Part shown: positions 23,073 through 46,646 of the stretch, in pieces
Layout: each line of letters starts with the position of its first letter
Position numbering within the stretch: the first letter of the stretch is position 1
Assembly: GCA_030770545.1 (NCBI GenBank)
Contig: CM061107.1
Location: 2,692,001 to 2,756,000 of the forward strand
Length of the DNA: 64,000 bases
From: Macropodus opercularis
Taxonomy: Eukaryota > Chordata > Actinopteri > Anabantiformes > Osphronemidae
Direction of reading: 5' to 3'
Notes under the pieces: model-generated
What the model saw: only the letters and a program-made list of their open reading frames with translations
What the model was told of the DNA's origin: nothing
Databases searched by the model: none
Translations under genes and position numbers: made by a program

Positions 23073-24159
23073 CGACTGAAACAGAAACACTGGAGAGAAT
23101 AAAGCTGAGCGGTGGATGTGGGGACGGCAGACATGAACCGCTCGGAGAACCGTGAAGGGTGGAGACGCTGCGTCGGAGCCCCACCCATGACGGGCCCATG
23201 AGAACCGGTAGAAAGACTCAGCAAAAGAAAAAGCAGAGAGCAAATCTCTCCATCACGTAATTTTTCTGATGCGTTTGACTTTTTTAGAGCTCCTCCCAAG
23301 CCCCTTCACCGTTACTGACGTCAGCGCTAACATCTCTGCTGGGTTTACCAGCTGTGTCACATCTGGAATCAGTGTTACTGTGTGTTCCTCAGACGTTTCC
23401 ACGGCCTTTTAACACAGATACGTCCCTCAGTTATTGGTACAGCAGAGCTAGAGCTGATTATTCGTCTTTCTTTTGCTGTAGATGACTGGTGGAGTCGTTG
23501 TTAAGCAAACAACACAGTTTTAAAACCACCACGTTTTTACAATGTGCTGTTTAGTCTCAGACACCAGTTTATGGAGGGTCACAGCAGTTCTGCAGCCTGG
23601 TGTCACTACCCTGTGTATGTGCCTAACTAATTATTACCAGATTGTCATCTTGGCTCATGTCATGAAGCACATGAAAACACGGTTTTCTTTAAGCAAAGAA
23701 AGTGTGACGACGCTGATGCTAAATTGGTCTTTGTAAATCAATTGAAAATGATTTTCTCTTCTCTTCCTCAACAAGTAAAAGTTACTTATGTCCGAGTTTA
23801 AGAATTGGTTTAACGCTGTGTCATGACTATTAAGCTGAGTTTAAAAAACGTCAGTTAATTAAAAACGTGTAATTTATTCATCTAACCCTAAGCGATTCAT
23901 TAAGAAGAGAATACTTGAGGTAAGTTTTTGTGAGGTTACAGTGCAACAAAGATTGTATGTTGGTGCAACAAATTCAAAAGCAATATTGTACGTTTTTTAT
24001 TGAATTGTTTTGAACATGTAACACTTTTAAATTAATTTACCAATAATCAATATATAAGAAAGTCTACATATATATATTGTATTTTACGGGAGCTGGTTGG
24101 AAACACGAACATACTGTACTTGTACTGTACATCGTGTACATGTTCCCTTTTGTGTATTT

Positions 24160-24165
24160 AATAAA
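24160..24165 (+). terminator. Candidate distal poly(A) signal of osbpl7
   Basis: AATAAA lies about 1.1 kb after the stop. A nearer AATAAA at 23098-23103 is only 26 nt after the stop codon and is less likely to be the main signal. The choice between them is inference. Confidence 0.4.
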
Positions 24166-25930
24166 TTACTTGAATTTCAAACTGAACTAAGCTGAACAAG
24201 AAAAAGAAAGATCAGCCCTTAAATGATCAAATATCCAAAGAATGCAATGCCAACCTGGTGACATTACCATGTGTAAGCTTTAATTTCATGAATAGAAAAA
24301 CAGTAATACATTAGGTAGTTAAGCCAGTATTAATAAATAACACGTTTCCCTTCTCTGCATTGCAATTTATAAGCTCTTCAAAGGCGGATTATTGACAAAA
24401 TGGCGCACACACAGAAAACAACACGTTCCCTCTCCTGCCTGATGTGTGTTGTTTTTTATATTATACAGTAGCATCTCTCCTCCTCATGAAAGCGTTCGTT
24501 GAAGGGAAACTTTGGGGACCTCAGCTGACTGCAGTGGCGCAGATGTCCAGCAGGGGGCGGCCCCGAGGCGCCGGGGCGTGTTTCCTGCTGCTGCTCGGTG
24601 AGAGGGTTTGCATTCTGCTGCAGGTTCGCTGGGAGAACCACACAACGAAACACAGCATAAAGCAAACGGCTCAGACGCTCACACCCGCCGGTGACACCAT
24701 CGATTCTCAGTCTTTATGTTAATTGCACTTGAAACAGGAATTGCCCACTGCAGCTCACCGTTCCTCCACAAGCACCGAACTCATTTGACAAACATTTTAT
24801 CACATTTCCAGCAGAAAATTGACTCTTTGCTGCCTTTGAACATTAATCTTTAAATTGCATCATGTGGCCAAGTGCTGCAAAAAACACTTTTTGTTCGTGA
24901 TTGTCTGCACTACCAGTGTAAGGCCCAGCCTTTAAGCAACAGTCAGCACGGGCACGACTAAAACTGTGTTTTAGTAACAGTGATGTCTACTGCTGCAAAT
25001 AGATTTAAATCCAAAGGTCTAAGGCGTGATCCTGATTCCGTTGTCTCTGAACGCCTGCTTGCACGACTCATTTCAGGCATTTTAGGTTTGTGTTTACGTT
25101 TAAGTTTACTCCTAAGACACAAGTGAGTAATTGAACGTGTCCTCCATTCTTTAGCAGCAGACTTGAGTAACCTGGGCACCTGTCTGTCGCCCCCAGGGTT
25201 GTCTGAGGCCATTAGCACACCTGGCGAGGAATGAGGAGCAGATCTCTGATCAGTGCCGACTGCAGCCTCACTCTTCATTTCTGTCACCGGGCTGGGAGCC
25301 GGGCCTCTGTCAGCCAGTGTCACCGCACGATAGGCCCGACGACTTGGGGGGAAATTCAGAGTGTCTGTCTGGCTTTCTGCTTCCTGTTGGCTGGCGTCTG
25401 AGCGTGACGAGTGCCTCGTCCGTTTATGTACAGGTGAGGGTTACTGTGATGAATGACCCACTTTTACATTATCTGGTCCCACCGTGAAACCAAGCCAGGT
25501 CGAACAGGGCGCTGATCCGAACGGGGCCACGTGTCGGTCACGTGTGGAGTTTGTGTGCGTTTGATGCTGTCACACTTCTGTAGCCGATACTGTTTTCCAG
25601 CTACGTTGCTGCTGATGCTTTTATCGATCATGTGCTTTATTTGTATATTGACTGAGCCGTTTTTACTTTATCAGTGTGCAGCTGACCTTGATTGTGCCTG
25701 ATGCTGTAGGTTACAGCTTTATTTTTATACGACCCAGAAGAAGAGGTGGATGAAAAAGAAAAGAAAATCAAAGTCTTTTCAGGCTGATATGATCGTCATT
25801 ATTTCTCAAACAACCCAGCTGAAGTAAACACCAGGAAATTAGCTCGTGTAACATCTGCTCATCTGAAAGTATATCGCTGGGATACTGATGCAGATGAAAG
25901 TAAACTGTCCCTTAAACAAACAGAAGAAAC

Positions 25931-25949
25931 AAATAAATAAATAAATAAA
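25931..25949. repeat. (AAAT)n microsatellite
   Basis: Nearly five tandem AAAT units lie in non-coding sequence between osbpl7 and tbx21. Confidence 0.8.
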
Positions 25950-26009
25950 CGATTTGGACAACTGGCAAACAGCAGTTTAGGGCTGCTGATCAATTTCTCA
26001 ATTAATTAC

Positions 26010-26015
26010 TTTATT
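26010..26015 (-). terminator. Candidate poly(A) signal of tbx21
   Basis: TTTATT on the plus strand gives AATAAA on the minus strand, about 740 nt after the tbx21 stop codon. Further hexamers occur near 25717 and 25629, so the true 3' end is uncertain. Confidence 0.35.
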
Positions 26016-26754
26016 TATAATCCTTGTCCTTATCCTATTAGTTCCATACTAGCATCATTTAAATCATCAAAATATTCATTTGTCCGTATTAAGTACCAGC
26101 ATGACGTGTAAACTCTGACCCAGGCGGCTCTTCTACATACTAATGTGCATGTTCGTATTACGTCCTTTAACTGTTGAGATATGTTGCATTGCTTCTGGTT
26201 CTATGGATTTGTTTGTGCCATGGTTGTTAATTTACACCCACACACACATTAATACGCAGGTTTCCTTACATCAGCACTTGTGTTTACTCAGCTCCCTCAA
26301 CCCCTTGACTGAGGCTCCACTCAGACTCTGGCCTCTGCATCCTCAGCCTCTAGTGGGCGCTTTGCTAAATCAAGCAGAGAGGAGGAGATGCTGCAATTTT
26401 AGTTCACAGTGATCGGGGGAAAGGAAGGAGAGCGAGTGCATGTGTGAGAAGGAAGAGACAGAAAAGACACAAAGGGGGTGTTTGATGCAGAAAGAACAGA
26501 CAATCCCTGCAGGCGTCTGTCAAGCAGATATGTAGATCTCTTTTTTTAAAATCTCCAGATGTTTCAAAGGACTAAGTCACAGGTCTGTGTGTCTGTTTGG
26601 TGTTTATGTGTCCAAGTCACATTCACTTGTGATCAACTCTAACTTTGACAGTAACCTTGAAAGTTCCTCCTGTAATAGTTTAACACTGAGAATTGATTTC
26701 ACAGAGAGGTCGCCACGCTGTGACCTCTTCCCCCTCTGCAGGCGTGTGAGGCCT

Positions 26755-37579
<10,825 letters not shown>

Positions 37580-39000
37580 TTGCAGCCCCGCTCTCGGTCT
37601 GTGCGTAATGTCATAAGTATCCGCTATTGCGTCCAGTTGAATGAGAGCAGTACAATTAAAAATAATCAGAAAACGACACAGTCTGGACAGTTGCACTCAG
37701 TCAAAGCGCCCAGACATGATACAAACTTAAAATGTCAGCGTTTCGGTCGCTCAGAGGTTAAAAATTAAAAAAATAAAACCTCCCTCTACGGACCCATTAG
37801 ACTTTAATCTGTAAACTTCTTAGTGCCCGAGCAGGTGATTGTCTTGTCTTTATTTTGACGAGTGGAGTCGCTACCGGTGACTCAAACACATGCTCACTTT
37901 TCTAACCTATGATATATACATTTTGCAAGTGGTCATATTGAGAGGAGTGTCTGGTGCAGAGGCAGGACGTGATAGGCTCCAGATATGAAAGACACATCCC
38001 CTCGTCAGAGAGCAAGTGAGCAACAATCACACACACGTTGCCGTTTAAAAAGGGCCATAAATACATTAAGGATGATATTTAACATATTTACAAACATCTT
38101 AAAAATACATTCAGAGGAATTTCAGAGCAAAATCACTTGCAGCAAATGCTTTATTTTAGAATTACAATTAAATGTGCCAGACTCTATTAGAGAGACGTGT
38201 GCGTATTTTATTAAGTCAAGTCATAATTTGCGCATGAATAATTAGTATTACTATGATTTATCAGGCTGCGACGCTTTGACATAATGCAACCGAATATTCC
38301 GATGAGCTAATACAGAGACCTGCAAGATGGAGAAAACCCGAAAGAAATAAATACTAAATTCACACTAACAACTGTTCTTAATCAAGTCTTATAATTTAAT
38401 CATCGTTTTTAATGTCGATAAGACGCCAATATTTCACTGCATGTTTATTATATTTAATTCACTCCATATTTTATCAGTAAAATAAATTGTTGCGCTTTGA
38501 GCTATAAAATATTCCGATCAGACTTTTATTTATGAGCAGAATCAAGATTTTCAAATTACTGGTTAGCATTTGACTTTTCATTTTTAAATATAATTGGCTT
38601 CTCTTTGTTTTTACGCGCATAGTATTTAATTGGCAGCTTTTGTCAAGTCAAAGCTTACGCGTTAACAAACTTTAGATTTTTTCAGCGCAATTTGGCCAAA
38701 GTCAGAATAAAGAGTCATGAGGTGTCGGAGGGAATCGCCCCCGGGGATCTACGAGTTACTACTGTTACCATAAACCAGCTGAAAGACTGAATCATCAACG
38801 CGATTTTATTTTCATTTTCCATTTCTATCACGAAACACTTTGAAAAACTGCTTCTCCAGTTTATGATAAATATCCTGGTAAAGCCGTAGCTGCGTGACGT
38901 CAGTGATATTACATTTGTAAAAGGTCATTTCTAAATAGGACTTATTCAATTGCATTCATTACATTGTTGCTTTTTTATTAATTATTGAAAACCAGCTTCT
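37580..39000 (-). promoter_or_regulatory. tbx21 5' flank and presumed promoter
   Basis: This is the AT-rich sequence upstream of the tbx21 ATG. The 5'UTR and start site must lie here, but no clear TATA-initiator arrangement stands out; GATATATAC at about 37912 is a weak candidate. The consensus CRE palindrome TGACGTCA lies at 38895-38902. A stretch at about 38620-38780 (TTGGCAGC, GCCCCCGGGGATC) has mixed composition unlike its AT-rich flanks and could be a conserved element. Confidence 0.35.
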
Positions 39001-42000
39001 TAACAGGGTCGCACATGTGCAGATGTTTCTTTATGGTGGGTCAGGACCTGTTTCCCAAAGTGGTGAGTGTGAAATTTTCGGTTATTTATGATGACAAGAC
39101 CAAAGATGAGGAACAGCAGAATTTTCCTTTAAGGCTTTACTCCCAGCACAAACCTGTTTCAGGCCGGCTGTCGTGTTGGAGCCTGAAGTTGGCGTTTGCA
39201 GAAAGCGTCAGGTAACGTTTCGGTCCCAGACGCGCGCAAAGTGAACTTCCACAAGCGTTTCCTGTGACTGTCAAAACGTGCTGTCGTACGGCTTCTAAGC
39301 AATCACGCCTCATTTCGTACCAGCCTGATGGAAACAGAAACTTCGCCATCGTTAGGATCTTGGCTTGTTTGTGTGTCACTAAACAGAGGACCTGCTTCAT
39401 GAACACCTATGAAAGCGTTAACCCTGAGGTCTTAGCAGATGCACGCGTGTGACCAAACACACATTAATAGATGCCCCCCCCATGCAGGTATGACACAGTT
39501 ACCCCTCCAGCCCCTCCAGTCACTGTCACTGCTCTAATCCCACTTCCTGCCTCTTCTAGCAAGGTGAGCTCACAAGGGCACAAGCTGAAGTCATCAGAGT
39601 TGACACGTGGTGGTGAGAGGGCCGCAGTGTGAGCGACACTACGGCCGCGGCGGCCAACCAGGCGCGTCCGTCCCACCACCTCCACCCCTGCAGCTGGAGT
39701 CCACTCTGCTCTCCCAGCTTCCGGTTAGAGCTCCAGGACGTGGGCCACGTGAAGCACGTTCTGCTGGAAGTGTTATTAGCAGGTCACGTGGCCGCTCGTG
39801 GGCAAACTAGAGGACGCTCCTGTAAATGACACTTGTTTTTAAAGCTTCGCCTGCTCAGGGTGAGTTCAGCTCCATGAGGCTGAAGGCGTTGCAGTGGTGC
39901 TGATGCTGGACGAGTGAGTGATGGTTCTCATTTGCTACATGCACCAAAGAAGCGCAAGTAACTGGGTCAGTCCAGTGCTGAGGTGTCGCTGGACACGTCA
40001 CAGAGGTCTCCTTCCCTCAAATACGTCGTAATGGAAGCGTCAAATAAACAAACAATGTGTTGAACTTAATTCAAAGAAGTTTCGTAAGTTAAACCGTTGC
40101 CCCAGACAGACATTTTGTGGTCATGAATATTGGTGTTTGTCTGTTTGTTGTGGTTGTCGTATATCCACGGTGAGCCTCTCTTTTATTTTTATACCTAAGT
40201 CAGTGAAAGCCCAGATGCCTGGTCACCTCGGTGCCCAGCGGTAACCACTGGCCCCTCAGCTGTTGAGGGTAAACCAGCCGTCTGAGACAGAAGGGGAGCA
40301 GTGGTCGCTTGAGTTGTTGACCCATTCAAACGCCTCAGCATCCTCTATCTGCGGCGTCTGTGGCGGTTGAACAGCAGACTGCTTCCTCCTTAGCTCTGGT
40401 GCAGCCAGCAGAGGCCTCATCTGACACGACTATGCGTTTGTAACGTGACAGTGTGAAAACTGTGACAGCAGGTATGAAGTTTTCAGCTTGACACCACTGA
40501 CATTACAGCTTGTTCCTCTAAATCTGCGCTGGATGACCCACCAGCCTCCATCTGACAGCTGAGGAGGCTCCATGCTGCTCTAACTCATGACTCCACTGCT
40601 CACTATGTCAAACTACTAGATGCTTGTAGTTAATGTCCACTTGCTGTGAACGTATTTCAGCCCAGGTCATCGTAGGTAGTAGTAAAGTCTGCGTTTACCG
40701 TAATGTTTTTGTCATCCTCCCGGCTCATGGATTAAGACAACGGCATTTTTGGGGGTTTAACCCCTCAGCCATAAATATCACATCTTGACGTTGACGCCGA
40801 TGTGGGTGGGCATGCGAGCAAGTGTACGGGTCCCTTTCACTTAGACCCCAGTTTAGTATTCGTATAAAGGTTGTGACCACATGATATCTGGAGACATTGT
40901 TGTCAACAAATGAGTGAACAAATTGAAAACATATTAATTAATGAATCAAACTTGGTCATGGCCTCCTTTTGTCTTTTCAGACTCCAGGCGTTAAGAGTTT
41001 TTCTTATTTTTGGAACATGAACTGAAAAGTCTATTAGGCTACGTTGTGAGCGCTGCTGGTAGTAAGAGTGTGACGAGTCCTGGCTTCTCTCTGGGAGCAG
41101 GTGTTTGAGCTGCGACGAGCAGCAGTGAGGACGTTCCTCATAATCACCACGTAAGTGCTTCTCATTAGCCGGCGTGGCTGGGGCTCAGACTCTCCTAACT
41201 GGCTCCTGAACCACCTCTTCCTGTCTGAGGCACAACTCGGCACTGGTTCGTAATTAACACAACATATGTTTATTCAAATCTTTGCACAGGGTGTGAACGA
41301 GGGCTTCGCGAGGCGCCACCCACCGAGGCTGTGAAAACGGCGGGATCAGCCGTGGAAAGACAGAATGGAGAGGTTGTGCGAGTTCCAGATAGAGTGAGAT
41401 GAGAAAAGATGGCACCTAGGGCTCAGCGGAATTCGCACTCGATAGCTCATGAGCTCTCGGTGAAGTGCAAATGTATTCCTCAGCAACCCAGAAACAAACG
41501 AGCTGCCACTTCCGTCGCCTATAATGAGCTGGTAATCAGTGCTGGGAAGGTTTCCGTCCCGTCAGACACCCCCAGCCTGCGTTGGGACAGTAGGCCTCTC
41601 AGCTCTCTCTAACGCTTGGCACTTTGTCCTGACGCTCTCGGAAGAGGTCGGCGTTGTGGAGGAAGAGTAATGGGACGCGCTGCTCCCAGTTTAGCCTATG
41701 AACCCTCGCTAACACCTAATAACATCCAGAGCGCGTGTGTGTAAACCCGAGGCAACAATCAGCAGCATCTCAGACGTGGCCTGACACGACCGCAGCTATG
41801 TGACCTTTCAGACCCAAGATATTAACGCTCAAAACCAGCTTGAACCTGATTTGATTTAGATTCGTCTTCAGGCGGAATAAATCTTCCTCACTTTGATCTC
41901 TGATCGTTTGACAGATTAATTGACATGTTCTGCTGTTGAATCGTGCTAAAATTCAAAAATAAATCTCGTGGATCTTTGCTGACAGAAGACTAAACCTAGT

Positions 42001-43800
42001 AAACGAAACCAGTGACACGCACACACACACGATATGCAAATTAGTGATTTAAACATTTAGCAAACATGCATCACATGTTCTGATTTCACTATGAACAAGT
42101 GACTCAAATGATGTAGTGAAAGTGAAAGAGGCTGACGTCTGACTGATAACATCCGTTTCTTCAAGTCCAACCTTTGCTTTATTACTCGGTGCCCGTTCAG
42201 GCTGATCACGCTGAGCTGTGGGTGTGGGGCCACAGATCTATGGGAGGTCTGAGAGAAGACCACAGAACACTGGCAGCTTTATGTCTTCACAGACAGCACA
42301 GTGCCCTGCGCTGACAAAACGGGGCAGCTGTGCATTTCCACACATTCCTCCGACCTCCCCACTGCTCAGCAGAGCCGGGCTTCTCTTACGGACACCATAC
42401 CTCCCAAGACACACACCCACCCAGCACCCGGCTCTGACACAGCCAGACTCCCCCGTCAGCCGCCGTCTTCTTGCCGTGGCCTCTGACTATTAAGAAATCA
42501 ACACCCTTGTCAGGTCCGCACTGACCCTGCTATACTAAGTGCTCCTGTCAGGGTCAGCTGGTCCGGGGTCAGCTGCACGGCTGCACGGCTGCAGCTACTG
42601 TGCTGGGCTGTAAACACGGAGAGAGGCTGAACCCAAGCAGAAGGACTTGTCCTCATTAAGACACTTTGTCTTTATTAGCGACTACCTGCCTCGACCGCTT
42701 GAAAAAACAAATCCCGTGTTTGTTTTATGATGCTTGGCTAAATTAATTAAGTTATTTGAGGCGTGGAGTCGCGTGGTTTCCTCTTGTGACAAACTCTGTT
42801 GTCTTTGCGTATCCAGATAAGCAGCCGATGCGCAGCTGCCTTTTGATCTCATGCCTTATTATCAGGCCATAAATCCAGATGAACAAGGAGGCAGGTGCTG
42901 CCGCTTCAGCCGAGGATTTCCACCGGACTGTGTCACCTATTCAGACGAAGCCCAGTCCGAGCATTCAATAATTCACAAACCCTTGCACACGTTCGGGACA
43001 TGTGGGCGCCTCACATTGTTTCCGTTGTGTCTCGTCTGCCTCCTAATCCCAAGCTGACACGGGAGAAGTGAGTCCGTTATCCTTAAGGCTGAGTAACTGA
43101 ACTGACAGAAGCTTCAGAATCTACCAGCAGGTATATGAGATGTTTACTTTGAAAAAAATCAGTTTGCTCTGACCTCTGGCACCTCGTCCAAGCAGCTGGT
43201 TCACTATATTTGGTTTTTGCAATGACTGAACACTCTTTGATAGGTTTATTACTTAAAGGTTTTTGCTCGGTGAAGAACACCGCCCGAGAAGGTGCAGCCA
43301 AAATTTACTTTTTGAGGAAAATCTCATGTGAAAGCTGTATTAAAAGCAGCCTGCCCCCTTGCTCCTTCACATCCTGGAAGCTCGGCGCTGCAGGCCTCGA
43401 TATTACAATCACTGTAATGAAGCCGCGATTGATTGAATGATTGGCAGCTTGAGACATGAACGATGAATGACCTGAGCTGTGGATTCCCGCACAAACAACG
43501 TGATGGACGTGGTCGTCTGGGGGATGTGAAGCCGTGGAAAGTACAGCAGGGATGGAGCTGTGAGTCCGGTGGCTCTTGTTTGTTGCACTCGCTCGTGGGC
43601 GAGCGCTGGCATTTGTGTGCAACGCGTGTAATGTGAGTGTGTGTATTTGTGTCTGTGGCCTGAATGGTAGGAGGTGTAGGGGCACTGCTAGGGGTGGTCA
43701 ACAGAACAAGTGCAAAAGGAGGAGGGGGAGGTGCGCCGGTACCGAGGTGGCGTACGCACATGCGTGTGGATTTAGACACGCTGAGCTGGGCACGGTGGCT
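39001..43800. other. Gene-free interval, part 1
   Basis: No exon, RNA gene or clear transposon is supportable. Open frames seen here mostly lack an ATG start or known motifs. A short (CA)n run lies at about 42018-42030. Confidence 0.45.
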
Positions 43801-44160
43801 TTAAGCGGCGTTTCAGCTGACAACAGCTTGCCAACCAGAGGTCTTGCCTGCCACTGCCACCACCTACAACCCTCTGATTCATCTGTCCCTATCAGTCCAC
43901 TGCCATCTCTATCAATCATTAGAAATCATTTATTTTTAGTGGGATGTGGCCTCTCGCCCTCCTCGCTGCCCTCTCGCCCCCCCGAGGGCCCCTCTCTTCC
44001 TCGGAGCCCCTCACTAATGAGTGTCAATCTGGAGGGCTGTGGCACTTTTACTGCAGACACCTCCCCTGACAAACGCAGGGCTTCAGTCATTATGAATCAT
44101 GTTTGTGGACGCCAGCAAAAGTGACAACCGTGCCATCCGCCGCCGAACCCCTCCCCTCAT
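43801..44160. promoter_or_regulatory. Candidate conserved non-coding element
   Basis: This block mixes AT-rich homeobox/POU-like words (ATCAATCATTAG, AATCATTTATTTTTAG, CATTATGAATCATG) with GC-rich stretches (CCCCCCGAGGGCCCC) and has no coding frame with an ATG. Such texture is typical of vertebrate enhancers. Conservation has not been tested, so this is a guess from composition. Confidence 0.25.
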
Positions 44161-46527
44161 TTCCTCTGCAGCCTTTTTCAAAGTTTCTTCACAGACGCTG
44201 GAGCATCTCTGTTTTCTGTTGACGCACTGCGTTGCAGCTTAAAATAATATGATACATTAGATAAAACCCTGAAACATAATTGTCACAACAGGCTGGACTG
44301 GACTTAAGGTCAATGCGAGGTCATAAGATCCACACTCCCAGTTTGACTGTTTCACGGCTTCCACTGTGTGACGTCGTCATGATAGTTTGAACCTGGACAC
44401 GGTTATATCAGCGTTGATGGGCCTCAGTCTCAGTCGGGATGAATTAGTCTAGCTGTGTTTTGAATCAATGCAGTGTGTGTGTGCTCTGTGTACTTTTGAT
44501 TCTTGGGATGTTGACGTATTCTAGTAACCAGGCGGACGTCAGAGATCTATTCTGGATGTCTGGTGCGACAGCCGGCCAGCAACAGCAGCAGCAGTGGGAA
44601 GGAATGCCGTCTGTCCGGAGGCCTGGTCAGAGTGATCGCTGATCCTGTCGGAGGAAGCGGAGATGGCGACTCTCCTGTTTCATGAGAGAGACGGAGAGAG
44701 TTGGGCTGGGGACAGGCTGCTCACGAGGGCCAGGGTGGGGGGGCTGCAGGCGAAGGCATTTGGTTTGGTGCCAGTCGAGCCAGCTTTCTGGCATGCTGCA
44801 TTCCAGTAGATCAACGCCGCGGTGTTTCCTTTCTGCCCCCAGATCGCTTGCACCACGCAGCAGCCCACCCCGACAGCACCGGGCGTTTTCCAATAAATCT
44901 TCATTAAAAGGGACGAGTAGAACAGCGTTGGTCCGCATGAGGTGTTTGGTCCTGTCCTTAGCAAAATGTGGAGGCTGACATCTCCCTGCTCTGCTCATAA
45001 AAGAGTCCAGATACAGCATCGGGTTCACTCTTCGCCCTAACTTCTCTGCCCAACAACACATTTGCGGGGCTCATTTTGTGATGCGTTGCCACTGTCAGCG
45101 CTTGGTTTCCTGTCACGGTGAGAGACGTGTTTCTTGTAGTGATGATCTGATATCAATACATCAACAGCTGATTTAAAGTCCCCCCTCAGCCCATGTCATG
45201 GAAAGATGTTAATCACTACTCTGAAATAATTAGTGTCTGTGACGTTGCTTCTGGAAGGACTTTGGAAGTGCTTGGAAAATTCTCAAGGTTGTCGTAGCAG
45301 GTGGAGGCTGTTGTCCAGTCAACCGTCCTCACTACAGGACTCATCACCTCATTTCACTGCAGTTTCTTCTAATTGGATTTATTTTATAACACTTAATTGC
45401 TGTTTAATTTTTAAATGTAACCTTTAGTCTGTTCTGTTATTATTATTTATGTTTCATTTTGTTGCGTTTTTGCTGTAAAGCGCTGGTTTAACCTCTAATC
45501 ATATTTGCTCTTTTAAACAAAATGTAATTTTCAGTCTGCATCACAGAGGTGGAATATTTCTGTTCGCTCAGAGGTTCCGCGTGTTTGAGACGCGCTAACA
45601 TAATAAGTGAACCTTTGCAGGTAAATGGCCTTTCAACACCTGTGCGGTCCTTGAGGCCGGCCCACTGGGTAATTCTGCGGCTGGACCAGCTGCTGTGTTA
45701 GCCAGCCCCGTGTCCCTGCTGCTACTGCTGCAGCTATTCCTTCGTTCAGAACCGGTTCCTGTGGGTCGGCCTGGTCGTGGAAAGAAGCGTTTCTGCTGCT
45801 GCCACGTCAGCCTCAGGCCTCGTGTGTTCGTTTCCTGGTTGGGCCTCTCAGACGTCTCCAGTTTTACTGAGGTGATCTACATCAAGCGTCGCTCCATCAG
45901 GGTAAGTTTTGCTGTGAGGCTTGTGTTTTTAATTCCCTGGCGTCTGCAGGTCGATCGTTTCTATTCCAACCATCTGCTTTGTACCTGTGTTTGCGTTCAT
46001 TGTGCCTGTTGACTACATCTGGTTGTTTGGACAGTGCACATTGATGTTTTCATAATGTTGGTGTTTAAGTGGTTTGGGTTGAACAGAGTTTGTAAACTGA
46101 TGTATGGCTGTTTTCAAGTACATTTCAAACATTTTTTTGCTAGAATGTTGCATATTTATATTGGAAAACACGTCTTTTCTGGTGGTGGAGCAGCGGGAGG
46201 GAGAAAGGGAGGTCAGCTAATGTGCGTAATGTGGAGACATGGTTGTGTAAGTACCGGCTGGTTTGTAGTTTTCATAGATGAACATGCCTCCACACACAGC
46301 AGCTCATTCTGTAGTGTGGTGTGTTTCACTGACTGACATGACAGCAGCGTTGTGTCTGTGTGACATGCTGCAAATGGCACCAGTGATGTCACGACGTAAT
46401 TTCAGTTTCAGACTCGAATGTTTGTTTTCATGTAGAACATGGGCGCGAGCTAATGACTCACATGGCGCGATCTGAAGTGACATTTTGAAGTGACATTTTA
46501 AACTTCAGGGAACATTACGCTCAACGC
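44161..46527. other. Gene-free interval, part 2
   Basis: No gene is supportable. Near 45695-45905 a frame reads like a leucine-rich signal peptide and ends at a donor-like CAGGGTAAGT, but it lacks an ATG and any recognisable domain. A spliced non-coding RNA cannot be excluded. Confidence 0.4.
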
Positions 46528-46646
46528 GCCTGGTGTTACATCCTGGCCTCCTACCGACGCGGCCTGCGAGTGCCCTTGAGCAAAGCACTCGGCCCCAGCC
46601 TGTAATGGAGGGATGTACGTATGTACTGTAATGGAGGGATGTACGT
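46528..46646 (+). repeat. Decayed interspersed repeat with internal tandem duplication
   Basis: The stretch with CCTCCTACCGAC and TGCCCTTGAGCAAAGCACTC (46571-46590) resembles a phrase common in teleost SINE-like repeats (CCCTTGAGCAAGGCAC). Directly after it, the 20-mer TGTAATGGAGGGATGTACGT occurs twice, at 46601-46620 and 46627-46646, with a 26-bp period. Family assignment is from memory and uncertain; the duplication is exact. Confidence 0.5.

Larger units (their letters stand above)
23073..26754. other. Convergent 3' region between osbpl7 and tbx21
   Basis: osbpl7 (plus) and tbx21 (minus) face each other across 3.7 kb. The interval holds their 3'UTRs and no further coding exon. A consensus CRE palindrome TGACGTCA lies at 23316-23323. 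An (AAAT)n microsatellite lies at 25931-25949. Nothing else is supportable. Confidence 0.5.

Noticed and set aside
37580..37696. Possible N-terminal extension of T-bet
   Set aside because: The frame is open upstream but has no ATG before 37579; the residues would be hydrophobic and unlike any T-bet start.
43324..44124. Overlapping long open stretches on both strands
   Set aside because: They lie on opposite strands over GC-rich sequence poor in stop codons, with no ATG-supported gene structure or motif; better explained as chance in a possible regulatory block.
45695..46012. Open stretch with a signal-peptide-like leucine run, ending at a donor-like site
   Set aside because: The first codon is GTG, there is no ATG in frame nearby, and the sequence after the leucine run matches no family I know.
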